Shown here in pieces: positions 7,777 to 17,533 of a stretch of 64,000 nt of DNA (positions within the stretch are counted from its first letter, which is position 1; the number at the start of each line of letters is the position of its first letter). The translations under genes and the position numbers were made by a program. This DNA is from Streptomyces sp. KL109B (lineage in GTDB: Bacteria > Actinomycetota > Actinomycetes > Streptomycetales > Streptomycetaceae), in contig NZ_JASERL010000003.1 in NCBI RefSeq assembly GCF_030766935.1, positions 620,001 through 684,000 on the forward strand, written 5' to 3'. A model generated the notes under the pieces. That model saw only the letters and a list, made by a program, of their open reading frames with translations, had not been told where the DNA came from and did no database searches.

Positions 7777-8456
7777 CCGCTCGTATTGGCGTCGTCACCT
7801 TTCCCGGTTCCCTCGATGATCGCGACACTCAGCGCGCGATCCGGCTTGCCGGTGCCGAGCCCGTCGCGCTCTGGCACAAGGACAAGGACCTGAAGCAGGT
7901 CGACGCGGTTGTCCTGCCCGGCGGTTTCTCCTACGGCGATTACCTGCGCGCGGGCGCCATTTCGCGCTTTTCGCCGGTCATGGGGACGCTGATCGAGCAG
8001 GCGAAGGCGGGCCTCCCGGTCCTCGGGATCTGCAACGGATTCCAGGTCCTCACCGAGGCCCACCTCCTCCCCGGCGCGATGCTCGGCAACGACCATCTGC
8101 ACTTCATCTGCCGCGACCAGAAGCTGCGGGTGGAGAACGCGGACACCGCCTGGACCGCCGACTACGAGGCGGGCCAGGAGATCCACATCCCGCTGAAGAA
8201 CATGGACGGCCGCTACGTCGCCGACGAGCGCACGCTCGACATGTTGGAGGCGGAGGGCCGGGTCGCCTTCCGGTATGTGGACTTCAACCCCAACGGCAGC
8301 CTCCGTGACATCGCGGGCATCACCAACGAGGCGGGCAACGTCGTCGGTCTGATGCCGCACCCGGAGCACGCCGTCGAGCCCCTCATCGGGTCCGGCCGCA
8401 CCGACGGCCTCCCGTTCTTCACCTCGATCCTCAAGAAGCTGGTCGCCGCGTCATGA
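7773..8456 (+). CDS. purQ: FGAM synthase subunit PurQ (glutaminase)
   Basis: PurQ is the 227-residue class I glutamine amidotransferase that supplies ammonia to PurL for FGAR-to-FGAM conversion. The catalytic Cys is C87 in LGICNGFQ; H196 and E198 in [10 protein letters not shown] complete the triad. The N-terminal [14 protein letters not shown] and [13 protein letters not shown] oxyanion region are standard. The GTG start overlaps purS by four bases and its TGA overlaps the purL ATG by four bases. The neighbours leave no doubt about the role. Confidence 0.97.
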   Translation: MTARIGVVTFPGSLDDRDTQRAIRLAGAEPVALWHKDKDLKQVDAVVLPGGFSYGDYLRAGAISRFSPVMGTLIEQAKAGLPVLGICNGFQVLTEAHLLPGAMLGNDHLHFICRDQKLRVENADTAWTADYEAGQEIHIPLKNMDGRYVADERTLDMLEAEGRVAFRYVDFNPNGSLRDIAGITNEAGNVVGLMPHPEHAVEPLIGSGRTDGLPFFTSILKKLVAAS

Positions 8457-10702
8457 GCCTCGACACCGTAGAGAACGCCGGAAAGACTCCCGACGTCGAG
8501 CTGCCCTGGGCCGAACTCGGCCTGAAGAAGGACGAGTACGAGCGCGTCGTGGAGATCCTCGGCCGCCGGCCCACCGGCGCCGAGCTCGCCATGTACTCGG
8601 TCATGTGGTCCGAGCACTGCTCGTACAAGTCGTCCAAGGTCCACCTGCGCCAGTTCGGCGAGAAGGCGCCGCAGAGCGACGCGCTGCTCGTCGGCATCGG
8701 CGAGAACGCGGGCGTCGTCGACGTCGGCAACGGCTACGCCGTCACCTTCAAGGTCGAGTCGCACAACCACCCGTCGTACGTCGAGCCCTACCAGGGCGCG
8801 GCCACGGGCGTCGGCGGCATCGTCCGCGACATCATCGCGATGGGCGCGCGGCCGGTCGCCGTCGTCGACCCGCTGCGGATGGGCGCGGCCGACCACCCCG
8901 ACACCAAGCGCGTGCTCCCGGGCGTCGTCGCCGGCATCGGCGGCTACGGCAACTGCCTCGGCCTGCCGAACATCGGCGGCGAGGTCGTCTTCGACGCCTG
9001 CTACCAGGGCAACCCGCTGGTCAACGCCGGTGCCATCGGCGTCATGCGGCACGAGGACATCCACCTCGCCAAGGCGGCGGGCACGGGCAACAAGGTCATC
9101 ATGTACGGCGCCCGGACGGGCGGCGACGGCATCGGTGGCGCCTCCATCCTGGCGTCCGAGACCTTCGACGACGCGAAGCCGTCGAAGCGTCCGGCCGTCC
9201 AGGTCGGCGACCCCTTCCAGGAGAAGCTCCTCATCGAGTGCACCCTGGAGGCCTTCGCCGAGCAGCTCGTCGTCGGCATCCAGGACCTCGGCGCCGCCGG
9301 AATCTCCTGCGCCACCAGCGAGTTGGCGTCCAACGGCTCGGGCGGTATGCGCGTCGAGCTGGACGACGTACCGCTGCGCGACTCGACGCTCTCCCCCGAG
9401 GAGATCCTGATGTCGGAGTCGCAGGAACGCATGTGCGCCGTGGTGGAGCCGGGGAAGGTCGACCGGTTCCTGGAGATCTGCGAGAAGTGGGACGTCATCG
9501 CCACCGTCATCGGTGAGGTGACCGACGGCGACCGGCTTGAGATCTTCTGGCACGGCGAGAAGATCGTCGACGTCGACCCGCGCACGGTCGCGCACGACGG
9601 CCCGGTCTACGAGCGCCCGCTGGCCCGCCCGGACTGGCAGGACGCGCTGCAGGCCGACGACGCGGGCAAGCTGCCGCGGCCTTCGACGGGTGACGAGCTC
9701 AAGGACCAGGTCCTCAAGGTCGTCGCGTCGCCGAACCAGGCGTCGAAGAAGTGGATCACTCAGCAGTACGACCACTTCGTGCAGGGCAACACGGTCCTCG
9801 CGCAGCCCGAGGACAGCGGAATGATCCGCATCGACGAGGAGACCGGCCTCGGCGTCGCCATCGCGACGGACGGCAACGGCCGGTTCGCCAAGCTCGACCC
9901 GTACACGGGCGCGCAGTTGGCGCTCGCGGAGGCGTACCGGAATGTGGCCACGACGGGTGCGAAGCCCCTCGCGGTCTCCGACTGCCTGAACTTCGGTTCG
10001 CCGGAGGACCCGGCCGTGATGTGGCAGTTCGCCGAGGCCATCCGTGGCCTGGCCGACGGCTGCCAGCAGCTCGGCACCCCGGTGACCGGTGGCAATGTCT
10101 CGCTCTACAACCAGACGGGCGAGGCGGCGATCCACCCGACGCCGGTCGTGGCGGTCCTCGGTGTGATCGACGACGTGGCGCGCCGCACGCCGGTCGCCTT
10201 CCAGGAAGAGGGCCAGCTCCTCTACCTGCTGGGTGACACGCGTGAGGAGTTCGGCGGTTCGGCCTGGTCGCAGGTCGTGCACGAGCACCTCGGTGGGCTG
10301 CCGCCGGCCGTGGACCTGGAGCGCGAGCGGCTGCTCGGCGAGATCCTCATCTCGGCGAGCCGTGACGGCATGATCGACGCCGCGCACGACCTGTCCGACG
10401 GTGGGCTCATCCAGGCCGTGGTCGAGTCGGCGCTGCTCGGTGGCAAGGGTGCGCGGCTGGTCGTTCCGGACGGCCTCGACGCGTTTACGTTCCTCTTCTC
10501 GGAGTCGGCGGGCCGTGCGGTCGTCGCGGTTCCGCGCAGCGAGGAGCTCCGCTTCAACGACATGTGCGGGGCGCGGGGGCTGCCCGTCACCCGTATCGGT
10601 GTCGTGGACGGTGAATCGGTCGATGTCCAGGGCGAGTTCGCGCTGCCGCTCGACGAGCTGCGCGAGGCGCACGAGAACACGATTCCGGCGCTCTTGGCGT
10701 AA
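8453..10702 (+). CDS. purL: FGAM synthase subunit PurL
   Basis: PurL is the 749-residue synthetase subunit that converts FGAR, ATP and PurQ-derived ammonia to FGAM in cytoplasmic purine biosynthesis. It is the small form lacking the glutaminase domain. Visible blocks are [12 protein letters not shown] (near residue 50), KVESHNHPS followed by [13 protein letters not shown] (phosphate binding), a second half-repeat with [17 protein letters not shown], and [12 protein letters not shown]. The two AIR-synthetase-like halves are both complete. ATGA overlap with purQ indicates coupling. It ends the operon; a GC-rich hairpin follows at 10713. Confidence 0.97.
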   Translation: MSLDTVENAGKTPDVELPWAELGLKKDEYERVVEILGRRPTGAELAMYSVMWSEHCSYKSSKVHLRQFGEKAPQSDALLVGIGENAGVVDVGNGYAVTFKVESHNHPSYVEPYQGAATGVGGIVRDIIAMGARPVAVVDPLRMGAADHPDTKRVLPGVVAGIGGYGNCLGLPNIGGEVVFDACYQGNPLVNAGAIGVMRHEDIHLAKAAGTGNKVIMYGARTGGDGIGGASILASETFDDAKPSKRPAVQVGDPFQEKLLIECTLEAFAEQLVVGIQDLGAAGISCATSELASNGSGGMRVELDDVPLRDSTLSPEEILMSESQERMCAVVEPGKVDRFLEICEKWDVIATVIGEVTDGDRLEIFWHGEKIVDVDPRTVAHDGPVYERPLARPDWQDALQADDAGKLPRPSTGDELKDQVLKVVASPNQASKKWITQQYDHFVQGNTVLAQPEDSGMIRIDEETGLGVAIATDGNGRFAKLDPYTGAQLALAEAYRNVATTGAKPLAVSDCLNFGSPEDPAVMWQFAEAIRGLADGCQQLGTPVTGGNVSLYNQTGEAAIHPTPVVAVLGVIDDVARRTPVAFQEEGQLLYLLGDTREEFGGSAWSQVVHEHLGGLPPAVDLERERLLGEILISASRDGMIDAAHDLSDGGLIQAVVESALLGGKGARLVVPDGLDAFTFLFSESAGRAVVAVPRSEELRFNDMCGARGLPVTRIGVVDGESVDVQGEFALPLDELREAHENTIPALLA

Positions 10703-10712
10703 GCCGTACGAG

Positions 10713-10752
10713 GGTGGGCCCCACCTCTCCGCCACGCGGACCGGGGCCCACC
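10713..10752 (+). terminator. Hairpin downstream of purL
   Basis: GGTGGGCCCC at 10713-10722 pairs perfectly with GGGGCCCACC at 10743-10752. A C-rich stretch follows with no T tract. It is a plausible Streptomyces-style terminator. Confidence 0.55.
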
Positions 10753-11204
10753 GTCCCCCCCCACGCCCCGGGGCTCCGCCCCGGACCCCGCGCCTCAAAC
10801 GCCGGCGGGGCTGGGAGGTCGGGGCTCGGCTCTGGCGTCCGTGCCTCGATGGCCGGCGGGGCTGGGAGATCGGGGCTCTGCTCTGGCGTCCGTGCCTCGA
10901 TGGTTGGCGGGGCTGGGAGATCGGGGCTCGGCCCCGGACCTCGCGGGCTATCGTCCGATGGCGGGGCTTTAGTTGCCCACCGCCCGCCTTGAGCACCGCC
11001 CACCCGTGGCGACCAAGCGCCACCCCGCCCATCTCCCACCACCCGCCCCCTCCTGGGGCGTCGGCCCCACGGGGACCCCACCCGCCTTGGGCAATCTGCC
11101 GTCTTGGGCGGCAGGGTGGGCAAGGCGGCCCCCGGTGCGGCGGGGTCATGACCATGGGGGTGCCCCGGTGCGGCCGAGGGACACGGGGGCGTGAGGCGTG
11201 GTCG
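10753..11204. other. Long GC-rich spacer without a convincing gene
   Basis: About 450 bases between purL and the next gene. Open frames cross it, but their codon use and low-complexity Pro/Arg/Gly composition do not look coding. It contains the tandem repeat above and a compositionally skewed block at 10980-11160. Confidence 0.6.
10804..10940. repeat. 51-bp tandem repeat, about 2.7 copies
   Basis: Units begin at 10804, 10855 and 10906 with GGCGGGGCTGGGAG and continue with TCGGGGCTC and CTGGCGTCCGTGCCTCGAT. Copies 1 and 2 differ at about four positions and copy 3 is truncated. The array sits in a wider GC-rich non-coding stretch. The preceding CCGGGGCTCCGCCCCGGACC block is of a type often scattered between Streptomyces genes. 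Confidence 0.85.
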
Positions 11205-11217
11205 TAGGCTCACTCCC
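11205..11217 (+). promoter_or_regulatory. -10 box of a probable leaderless promoter
   Basis: TAGGCT at 11205-11210 lies exactly seven bases before the ATG at 11218, and no ribosome-binding site is present. Transcription would therefore start at or near the A of ATG. Confidence 0.5.
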
Positions 11218-12015
11218 ATGCCGCCCGCCAAGAAGAAGCGCCCTCGCGCCTACGACTTCGTCAAGACCCGCGCCGCCGTGCTGGCCCAGTTCGACGCCGT
11301 GCGCACCGGCGTCGATTCGCTCACCCCGGCGCAGCTCGACGGCCCGACCCGGCTCGGCGCGTGGAACGTACGGGAGCTCGCCGCGCACATCACGATGGCG
11401 GCGAGCGCCGTCGCCCGAGGGCTCGCCGCCGCCGACGCGGCCAAGGCCGAACTCACGCCGCAGGACTGGCCGATGACCTCCGCCCAGCACGCCGAGGACA
11501 TCGACGCGTACGTGACCGAACTCGCGGCGGGCAACGATCTCGCCGCGCTCTACGACGAGGCCGGGAAGGGCGTCGAACAGGCCCTCGCGGACCACCCCGC
11601 CGACGCCCTCGTCGCCAACCGCACCGGCCACCTGACCCTCGCCGACTACCTCCCCACCCGCTGCGTCGAACTCGTCGTCCACACCGACGACCTCAACGCC
11701 GCCGTGCCCGGCCTCGACATCCCGTACGACCGCCAGGCCCTCGCCACCTGCACCCGCGTCCTCGCCGACGCCCTCGCTACGAAGGCGCCGGGCGCCTCCA
11801 CCGAGGTACGGATCCCGCCGTACGCCGTCGTGCAGTGCGTGGAGGGCCCCCGGCACACCCGCGGCACCCCGCCGAACGTCGTCGAGACCGACCCGCTCAC
11901 CTGGATCCGGCTCGCCACGGGCCGGCTCCCGTGGACCACGGCGCTGGACGACGCGTTGGTGAGCGCCAGCGGGGAGCGCGCCGACCTGTCGGGACTGCTG
12001 CCGATCATGGCGTGA
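11218..12015 (+). CDS. Maleylpyruvate isomerase/mycothiol-dependent-enzyme family protein
   Basis: This 265-residue cytoplasmic protein has the DinB-like four-helix N-terminal domain of mycothiol-dependent maleylpyruvate isomerases (about 20-170) and a C-terminal sterol-carrier-like part. Supporting blocks are LGAWNVRELAAHITMAA and, at about 145-160, TLADYLPTRCVELVVHTDDL, where His and Asp residues bind metal in the family. The C-terminal DPLTWIRLATGR is also typical. The ATG at 11218 was chosen because a TANNNT box lies seven bases upstream; the frame is open from 11191. The real substrate is unknown, and many Streptomyces paralogues remain uncharacterised. It may serve mycothiol-linked detoxification (inference). 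Confidence 0.85.
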   Translation: MPPAKKKRPRAYDFVKTRAAVLAQFDAVRTGVDSLTPAQLDGPTRLGAWNVRELAAHITMAASAVARGLAAADAAKAELTPQDWPMTSAQHAEDIDAYVTELAAGNDLAALYDEAGKGVEQALADHPADALVANRTGHLTLADYLPTRCVELVVHTDDLNAAVPGLDIPYDRQALATCTRVLADALATKAPGASTEVRIPPYAVVQCVEGPRHTRGTPPNVVETDPLTWIRLATGRLPWTTALDDALVSASGERADLSGLLPIMA

Positions 12016-12073
12016 TGCGTACGGGCCCCGTGGCGGGCCGGAACCGGAACACCGCCCGCCACGTCCCATTGCC

Positions 12074-12916
12074 ATGCTCACGCTACGTACATCCCGTACC
12101 CGTGCTCTGACCAGCGGTGTCGGCCTGCCGCTCGCCGCGCTCACCGCCCTCGCCACCGTCACCGCCTGCGGCGACCAGAAGGCCTCCGGCGCGATGACGG
12201 TCGGCGGCGCCCCCATCGCCGGCGTCCACTGGACCGTGCAGAGCGTGACGGTGGACGGACACACCACCAAGAGCCCCGGCGGCGCGTACGTCGAGTTCGT
12301 CTCGGACGAGCGGGTGCGCGGCAACTACGGCTGCAACCACTTCGACGCCCGGGCCGAAGTCACCGACGACAGCGTCGACCTGGGCAAGGCGAAGCGGACC
12401 ATGATGCTCTGCGAGGGCAAGGGCGTCAGCGCCTTCGAGGACACCCTCGCCCGCGCCCTCGCCGAGAAGAACACGGTGAAGGCGGCGGCGGGCGACCAGG
12501 GCCTCGTCCTCACCCGCGCCAACGGCGACACCGTCACCCTCGCCAAACAGCGCGACGCCAAGCTCGTCGGCACCAAGTGGAACGTCACGAGCCTGAGCGC
12601 CGACGGCACCACCGGCTCCCTGCCGAAGGCCGCCCAGGGCAGGGCCCGCCTCGTCTTCGAGAAGGACGGCCACATCAGCGCCCGCCTCGGCTGCAACAGC
12701 GGCCGCGCCAAGGCCACCGTGCAGGGCGACCACATCACCTTCGGACCGCTGACCAGCACTCGTATGGGGTGCATCGGGGCGGCCGGAGAGGTCGAGAAGA
12801 CGATGCTCGATGTCCTGAAGAACAAGGTGAGTTACGACATTCAGGGCAACACCCTCACGCTGAAGCAGCCCGACGGCAGCGACAGCGGCATCGGCCTCAC
12901 CGCCGCCGACGGGTGA
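12074..12916 (+). CDS. META-domain lipoprotein
   Basis: This is a 280-residue probable lipoprotein. A basic N-terminus and hydrophobic stretch end at a lipobox-like TVTAC with C32 as the lipidated residue, so the protein should be anchored outside the membrane. Two META/HslJ-like domains follow, at about 45-155 and 160-275. Each has the WxV...G...GCN pattern (HWTVQSV...GNYGCNHF, then KWNVTSL...RLGCNSG) and a second Cys (MMLCEGK; MGCIGAAG) that could form a disulfide. META proteins are linked to envelope stress and small-molecule resistance in other bacteria; no role is known here. It follows the preceding gene by 58 bases on the same strand. Confidence 0.88.
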   Translation: MLTLRTSRTRALTSGVGLPLAALTALATVTACGDQKASGAMTVGGAPIAGVHWTVQSVTVDGHTTKSPGGAYVEFVSDERVRGNYGCNHFDARAEVTDDSVDLGKAKRTMMLCEGKGVSAFEDTLARALAEKNTVKAAAGDQGLVLTRANGDTVTLAKQRDAKLVGTKWNVTSLSADGTTGSLPKAAQGRARLVFEKDGHISARLGCNSGRAKATVQGDHITFGPLTSTRMGCIGAAGEVEKTMLDVLKNKVSYDIQGNTLTLKQPDGSDSGIGLTAADG

Positions 12917-12950
12917 CAAGTCGGGTGACCCGGTCACGGCCGACGGGACA

Positions 12951-14372
12951 TCAGGACGGATACGGCAGCAACTCCGCGTCCGTCCTCTCCCACGCCGCCC
13001 TCAACTCGGCCAGCAGCCCCGGCGCGTCGGCCGCCCGGTCGGCCTGTTCGCGGCGGTCGGCCGCGAGGTTGAACAGCTGGTCGTCTCCGCCGCTGCCCCG
13101 GTAGTACTTCCAGTCGCCGCGCCGCACGGCCCGCTCCCCGCGCACCCGCCAGAACAGCTCGCGCTCCGTCAACTCCTCGCCGCGCAACAGATAGCCCGCG
13201 AGGCTGGTGCCGTCCAGCGGGTACGCGGGGTCGGGGCGTGCCCCGCCGAGCTCCAGCAGCGTCGCCGTCCAGTCGGGGGTGAACACCGGCTCGTGGCTGA
13301 CCTGCCCGCCGTCGATCCGGGCGGGCCAGCGCAGCACCGTCGGGACGCGGATGCCGCCCTCCTGGAGGGACGACTTGTTGCCGGACAGCGGCCAGTTGTA
13401 GGAGAAGCGCTCACCGCCGTTGTCCGAGGCGAAGAAGACGAGCGTGTCCTGTTCCTGACCGGACTCCTTCAGGGCCCTCAGCACCTGACCGATCGAGCGG
13501 TCGAGGTCCTGGACCATCTCCGTGTACTTCTCCACCGATCCACCGTCGTTGTGGAAGAGGGCTCGCTTGTCCCCGGCCCTGATCCGCCGTACGACCCCGG
13601 CGCTCGCCTCCTCGTCCCCGTCGGCGATCCACGGCCAGTGCGGGGTCGTGAAGTTGAGGTTGAGCAGCCACGGCCGCTCGCCGTGGTCCCGCTTCACGTA
13701 CTCGCTCGCCCGCTCTGTCAGGATCCGCGTGTAGTAGCGCAGATCCTTGTACGTGGCGTCGCCCTCCCGCACCCGGCCCTCGTAGAGGTCGTACTCGCCG
13801 CCGAGGCCGAGCTTCGAGTAGTACTCCAGGGCCCCGCCGAAGTTCCCGAAGAACTCGTCCCAACCCGACTTCGTGGGCGAGTGGTCCGGCAGATACCCGC
13901 AGTGCCACTTGCCGATCAGGGCGGTCGCGTAGCCGGCGCCGCGCAGCAGTGAGGCGAGCGTGGGGTGGTTCGGGTCGAGGCCGACGGACCGGTCGGCGAT
14001 CGGCTCGGCGAGACCGCCCTTCGTACGGCCCGGATAGCGGCCGGTGTAGAGGCTGAAACGGGTGGGGGAGCAGGTCGCGGAGCCGCTGTAGGCGTCGGTG
14101 AACCGGACGCCCTGGCGGGCGAGTCGGTCCAGGTTCGGGGTCTTGATGTGGGGCGAGCCGTAGGAGGAGAGGTCGGCCCAGCCGAGGTCGTCGCCCAGGA
14201 TGAACAGGATGTTGGGCCGCCGCGATCCGCGTCCGGCGGCGGCACGGAAGGGCGTCTCACGGGGTTCGGCCGCACGGGCGGCGGGGCCCGTGGACCCGAC
14301 TCCGGCGGCGACGGTGGCGACGGCCGCCCCGCCGAGGGCGCGACGGGACAGGCCGGTGGCATGCGAAGGCAT
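12951..14372 (-). CDS. Secreted sulfatase (type I, formylglycine-dependent)
   Basis: This 473-residue arylsulfatase-family enzyme hydrolyses sulfate esters. A Tat-type signal is suggested by LSRRALGGAAVATVAAG and AARAAEP (residues 8-36). The active-site box is CSPTR at 101-105, with C101 to be converted to formylglycine; metal ligands include DD at 61-62 and the later ASDNGG. It ends with RLYRGSGGDDQLFNLAADR-like C-terminal features of the family (here YRGSGGDDQLFN). The start is ATG 14372 after CGGAGA; the frame is open to 14411, but those residues are His/Arg-rich and unlikely. It needs a formylglycine-generating enzyme elsewhere in the genome. Substrate unknown. Confidence 0.9.
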   Translation of the reverse strand: MPSHATGLSRRALGGAAVATVAAGVGSTGPAARAAEPRETPFRAAAGRGSRRPNILFILGDDLGWADLSSYGSPHIKTPNLDRLARQGVRFTDAYSGSATCSPTRFSLYTGRYPGRTKGGLAEPIADRSVGLDPNHPTLASLLRGAGYATALIGKWHCGYLPDHSPTKSGWDEFFGNFGGALEYYSKLGLGGEYDLYEGRVREGDATYKDLRYYTRILTERASEYVKRDHGERPWLLNLNFTTPHWPWIADGDEEASAGVVRRIRAGDKRALFHNDGGSVEKYTEMVQDLDRSIGQVLRALKESGQEQDTLVFFASDNGGERFSYNWPLSGNKSSLQEGGIRVPTVLRWPARIDGGQVSHEPVFTPDWTATLLELGGARPDPAYPLDGTSLAGYLLRGEELTERELFWRVRGERAVRRGDWKYYRGSGGDDQLFNLAADRREQADRAADAPGLLAELRAAWERTDAELLPYPS

Positions 14373-14773
14373 GGGGTCTCCGAGGTGATGGTGGCCGCGG
14401 TGACGGCACACGAAGTACGCGCCTCAGGGGGCGCGGAAGCTGCGTTGACGGACGGCTCCGGCACAGCGGCGGGGGCCGACGACCGACGTCAGACGGACGT
14501 CAGGTGCAGGGGAAGATCACGCACAGAGACAGATCGCGCTCGCGACACGGACCAGGTCGACGTGGCGGCGCTCCACAAGGGTGACCACACGGTCACGGAG
14601 TGGCTGCATGGCTCGGGACTCTGCCGAGAATGACGCACACCTGTCAACTACTGGTCCGTAGTACGGACATCGCGATGAGTCGAGTGATGAGTCGAGTGAT
14701 GAGTTGAGTCACATCCGCCCCGGTCAACCCGCGTAGCCACTGTCCCCAATTCGGACCACTGGGGGATCACGTC
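14373..14773. promoter_or_regulatory. Sulfatase / purF intergenic region with palindrome and 12-bp repeats
   Basis: No gene is convincing here. A perfect 15-bp palindrome, GTCCGTA-G-TACGGAC, lies at 14654-14668. It is followed at once by three tandem 12-bp units (GATGAGTCGAGT twice, then GATGAGTTGAGT) at 14674-14709. The purF promoter lies about 40 bases further on. Confidence 0.6.
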
Positions 14774-14786
14774 TACACTCGGTGCC
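14751..14786 (+). promoter_or_regulatory. purF promoter, probably leaderless
   Basis: TACACT at 14774-14779 lies seven bases before the GTG at 14787, and TCGGAC at 14751-14756 gives a 17-base spacer. No ribosome-binding site precedes the GTG. This fits transcription starting at the start codon. Confidence 0.55.
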
Positions 14787-16313
14787 GTGCCACGTGGTGA
14801 CGGTCGACTCAATCACGACCTGCTTCCCGGCGAGAAGGGCCCCCAGGACGCTTGCGGCGTCTTCGGTGTCTGGGCGCCGGGTGAAGAGGTCGCAAAGCTC
14901 ACTTACTTCGGGCTGTATGCCCTCCAACACCGGGGTCAGGAATCCGCGGGAATCGCGGTCAGCAATGGCTCCCAGATCCTCGTCTTCAAGGACATGGGAC
15001 TCGTATCCCAGGTCTTCGACGAAACCTCTCTAGGTTCGCTCCAAGGTCATATCGCGGTCGGTCACGCCCGCTACTCGACCACCGGGGCCTCCGTATGGGA
15101 GAACGCCCAGCCGACGTTCCGCGCGACCGCGCACGGTTCGATCGCGCTCGGGCACAACGGCAACCTGGTCAACACGGCGCAGCTCGCCGAGCTTGTCGCC
15201 GAACTCCCCAAGGAGAACGGCCGCGCGACCCAGGTCGCGGCCACCAACGACACCGACCTGATCACCGCGCTGCTCGCGGGCCAGGTCGACGACGACGGCA
15301 AGCCGCTGACCGTGGAAGAGGCGGCCCTCAAGGTGCTGCCCGAGGTCAAGGGCGCCTTCTCGCTCGTCTTCATGGACGAGAACACGCTGTACGCGGGCCG
15401 TGACCCGCAGGGCATCCGCCCGCTGGTGCTCGGCCGCCTGGAGCGCGGCTGGGTGGTCGCCTCCGAGAGCGCCGCGCTCGACATCTGCGGCGCCAGCTTC
15501 GTCCGCGAGATCGAGCCGGGCGAGTTCGTCGCCATCGACGAGAACGGCCTGCGAAGCTCCCGATTCGCCGAAGCAAAGCCCAAGGGCTGTGTCTTCGAGT
15601 ACGTGTACCTGGCCCGCCCGGACACGGACATCGCGGGCCGGAACGTGTACCTCTCCCGCGTGGAGATGGGCCGCAAGCTCGCCAAGGAAGCGCCGGTCGA
15701 GGCCGATCTGGTCATAGCGACGCCGGAGTCCGGAACGCCGGCCGCGATCGGCTACGCCGAGGCCTCCGGCATCCCGTTCGGAAACGGCCTGGTGAAGAAC
15801 GCCTACGTCGGGCGCACCTTCATCCAGCCCTCCCAGACGATCCGCCAGCTCGGCATCCGTCTGAAGCTGAACCCCCTCAAGGAAGTCATCAAGGGCAAGC
15901 GCCTGGTCGTCGTCGACGACTCGATCGTGCGCGGCAACACCCAGCGCGCCCTGGTCCGCATGCTCCGCGAGGCCGGCGCGGCCGAGATCCACGTCCGGAT
16001 CTCCTCGCCGCCCATCAAGTGGCCCTGCTTCTTCGGCATCGACTTCGCGACCCGCGCGGAGCTGATCGCCAACGGCATGACGGTCGACGAGATCGGCACC
16101 TCGCTCGGGGTCGACTCGCTCTCGTACATCTCCATCGACGGCATGATCGAGGCGACCACCATCGCCAAGCCGAACCTGTGCCGCGCCTGCTTCGACGGCG
16201 AGTACCCGATGGACCTCCCGGACCCGGAGCTCCTCGGCAAGCAGCTCCTGGAGACGGAACTGGCCGCAGGTCCTGCGTCCACGGCTGCGTCCGACGCGAT
16301 CCGTCGTCCGTAG
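14787..16313 (+). CDS. purF: Amidophosphoribosyltransferase (PurF)
   Basis: This 508-residue enzyme catalyses the first committed step of purine synthesis, PRPP plus glutamine to phosphoribosylamine, in the cytoplasm. A short propeptide precedes the nucleophile C23 in PQDACGVFG. The glutaminase domain includes YALQHRGQESAGI, GHARYSTTG and LGHNGNL. The PRPP loop is VVVDDSIVRGNTQRA. Cysteines in KGCVFEY, KWPCFFG and LCRAC match the four ligands of the structural Fe-S cluster known in Bacillus-type PurF, so the enzyme is probably oxygen-sensitive. The GTG at 14787 follows a TACACT box by seven bases. purM follows 35 bases later in the same direction. Confidence 0.96.
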   Translation: MPRGDGRLNHDLLPGEKGPQDACGVFGVWAPGEEVAKLTYFGLYALQHRGQESAGIAVSNGSQILVFKDMGLVSQVFDETSLGSLQGHIAVGHARYSTTGASVWENAQPTFRATAHGSIALGHNGNLVNTAQLAELVAELPKENGRATQVAATNDTDLITALLAGQVDDDGKPLTVEEAALKVLPEVKGAFSLVFMDENTLYAGRDPQGIRPLVLGRLERGWVVASESAALDICGASFVREIEPGEFVAIDENGLRSSRFAEAKPKGCVFEYVYLARPDTDIAGRNVYLSRVEMGRKLAKEAPVEADLVIATPESGTPAAIGYAEASGIPFGNGLVKNAYVGRTFIQPSQTIRQLGIRLKLNPLKEVIKGKRLVVVDDSIVRGNTQRALVRMLREAGAAEIHVRISSPPIKWPCFFGIDFATRAELIANGMTVDEIGTSLGVDSLSYISIDGMIEATTIAKPNLCRACFDGEYPMDLPDPELLGKQLLETELAAGPASTAASDAIRRP

Positions 16314-16348
16314 ACCCCTCGTATCACCCAAGCGAAAGATCCCAGGCA

Positions 16349-17419
16349 ATGTCTGAGACCAATACCGGTGCTTCTTACGCGTCCGCGGGCGTCGACATCG
16401 AAGCCGGTGACCGCGCCGTCGAGCTGATGAAGGAGTGGGTGAAGAAGACGCAGCGCCCCGAGGTCCTCGGCGGCCTCGGCGGCTTCGCCGGCCTCTTCGA
16501 CGCCTCCGCCCTGAAGAAGTACGAGCGCCCACTGCTCGCCTCCGCGACCGACGGCGTCGGCACGAAGGTCGACATCGCCCGGCAGCTGGGCCGCTACGAC
16601 ACGATCGGCCACGACCTCGTCGCGATGGTCATGGACGACATCGTGGTGTGCGGCGCCGAACCGCTCTTCATGACGGACTACATCTGCGTGGGCAAGGTCC
16701 ACCCGGAGCGGGTCGCGGGCATCGTGAAGGGCATCGCCGAGGGCTGCGTCCTCGCGGGCTGCGCCCTCGTCGGCGGCGAGACGGCGGAGCACCCGGGCCT
16801 GCTGGGCCCGGACGACTTCGACGTCGCGGGCGCCGGTACGGGCGTCGTGGAGCACGACAACCTGCTGGGCCCGGATCGCATCCGCAAGGGTGACGCGGTG
16901 ATCGCCATGGCCTCGTCGGGCCTTCACTCGAACGGGTACTCGCTGGTCCGCCACGTCCTCCTGGAGCGCGCGGGGATGGACCTGGAGGCACACGTCGAGG
17001 AACTCGGCCGCACGCTCGGCGAGGAGCTCCTGGAGCCGACGAAGATCTACTCCCTGGACTGTCTCTCGCTCATCAGCACCACCGAGGTCCACGCCTTCAG
17101 CCACATCACCGGCGGCGGCCTCGCGGCGAACCTGGCCCGCGTGATCCCGGACGGCCTGCACGCCACGGTCGACCGCTCGACGTGGACCCCGGACCCGATC
17201 TTCGACCTCGTCGGTACGAAGGGTCAGGTCGAGCTCCTGGAGCTGGAGAAGACGCTGAACATGGGCGTCGGCATGATGGCGATCGTCCCGCAGGAGTCGG
17301 TCGAGGTCGCCCTCGCGACCCTGGCCGACCGCGGCGTGGACTCCTGGGTGGCCGGCGAGATCGTCGACCGCGGCGAGCACGCCACGGGCGCCGAGCTCAC
17401 CGGTGACTACGCGAGCTGA
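16349..17419 (+). CDS. purM: Phosphoribosylformylglycinamidine cyclo-ligase (PurM)
   Basis: AIR synthetase of 356 residues converts FGAM to AIR with ATP. Family blocks are YASAGVDIEAGDRAVELMK at the N-terminus, LASATDGVGTKVDIA (about 70), HDLVAMVMDDIVVCGAEPLF, VGGETAEHPG and SGLHSNGYSLVR, and C-terminal FSHITGGGLAANLARVIPD. The ATG at 16349 has AGG five bases upstream. It forms an operon with purF and ends at a perfect GC-rich terminator starting at 17459. Together with purC and purSQL this window encodes five steps of purine synthesis. Confidence 0.96.
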   Translation: MSETNTGASYASAGVDIEAGDRAVELMKEWVKKTQRPEVLGGLGGFAGLFDASALKKYERPLLASATDGVGTKVDIARQLGRYDTIGHDLVAMVMDDIVVCGAEPLFMTDYICVGKVHPERVAGIVKGIAEGCVLAGCALVGGETAEHPGLLGPDDFDVAGAGTGVVEHDNLLGPDRIRKGDAVIAMASSGLHSNGYSLVRHVLLERAGMDLEAHVEELGRTLGEELLEPTKIYSLDCLSLISTTEVHAFSHITGGGLAANLARVIPDGLHATVDRSTWTPDPIFDLVGTKGQVELLELEKTLNMGVGMMAIVPQESVEVALATLADRGVDSWVAGEIVDRGEHATGAELTGDYAS

Positions 17420-17458
17420 GCCCCTCGGGGCCCTGCGGGGCCCCTCTGGGCAGCACAA

Positions 17459-17494
17459 AACCCGGTCCGGCGTGGTGACCACCCCGGACCGGGT
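17459..17494 (+). terminator. Terminator after purM
   Basis: CCCGGTCCGG at 17461-17470 pairs with CCGGACCGGG at 17484-17493, extended by A-T pairs. The 13-base loop can itself form a small GTGGTGACCAC hairpin. It separates purM from the convergent DUF3073 gene. Confidence 0.75.
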
Positions 17495-17533
17495 GAAGTG
17501 CAGCGGCGATGACGTCGCTGACGTGCTACGAGG

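Noticed and set aside
8213..11155. 980-residue minus-strand open frame across purL
   Set aside because: Mirror of the purL reading frame, a usual artefact in GC-rich DNA; Arg/Leu/Ala/Val/Asp-rich with no motif.
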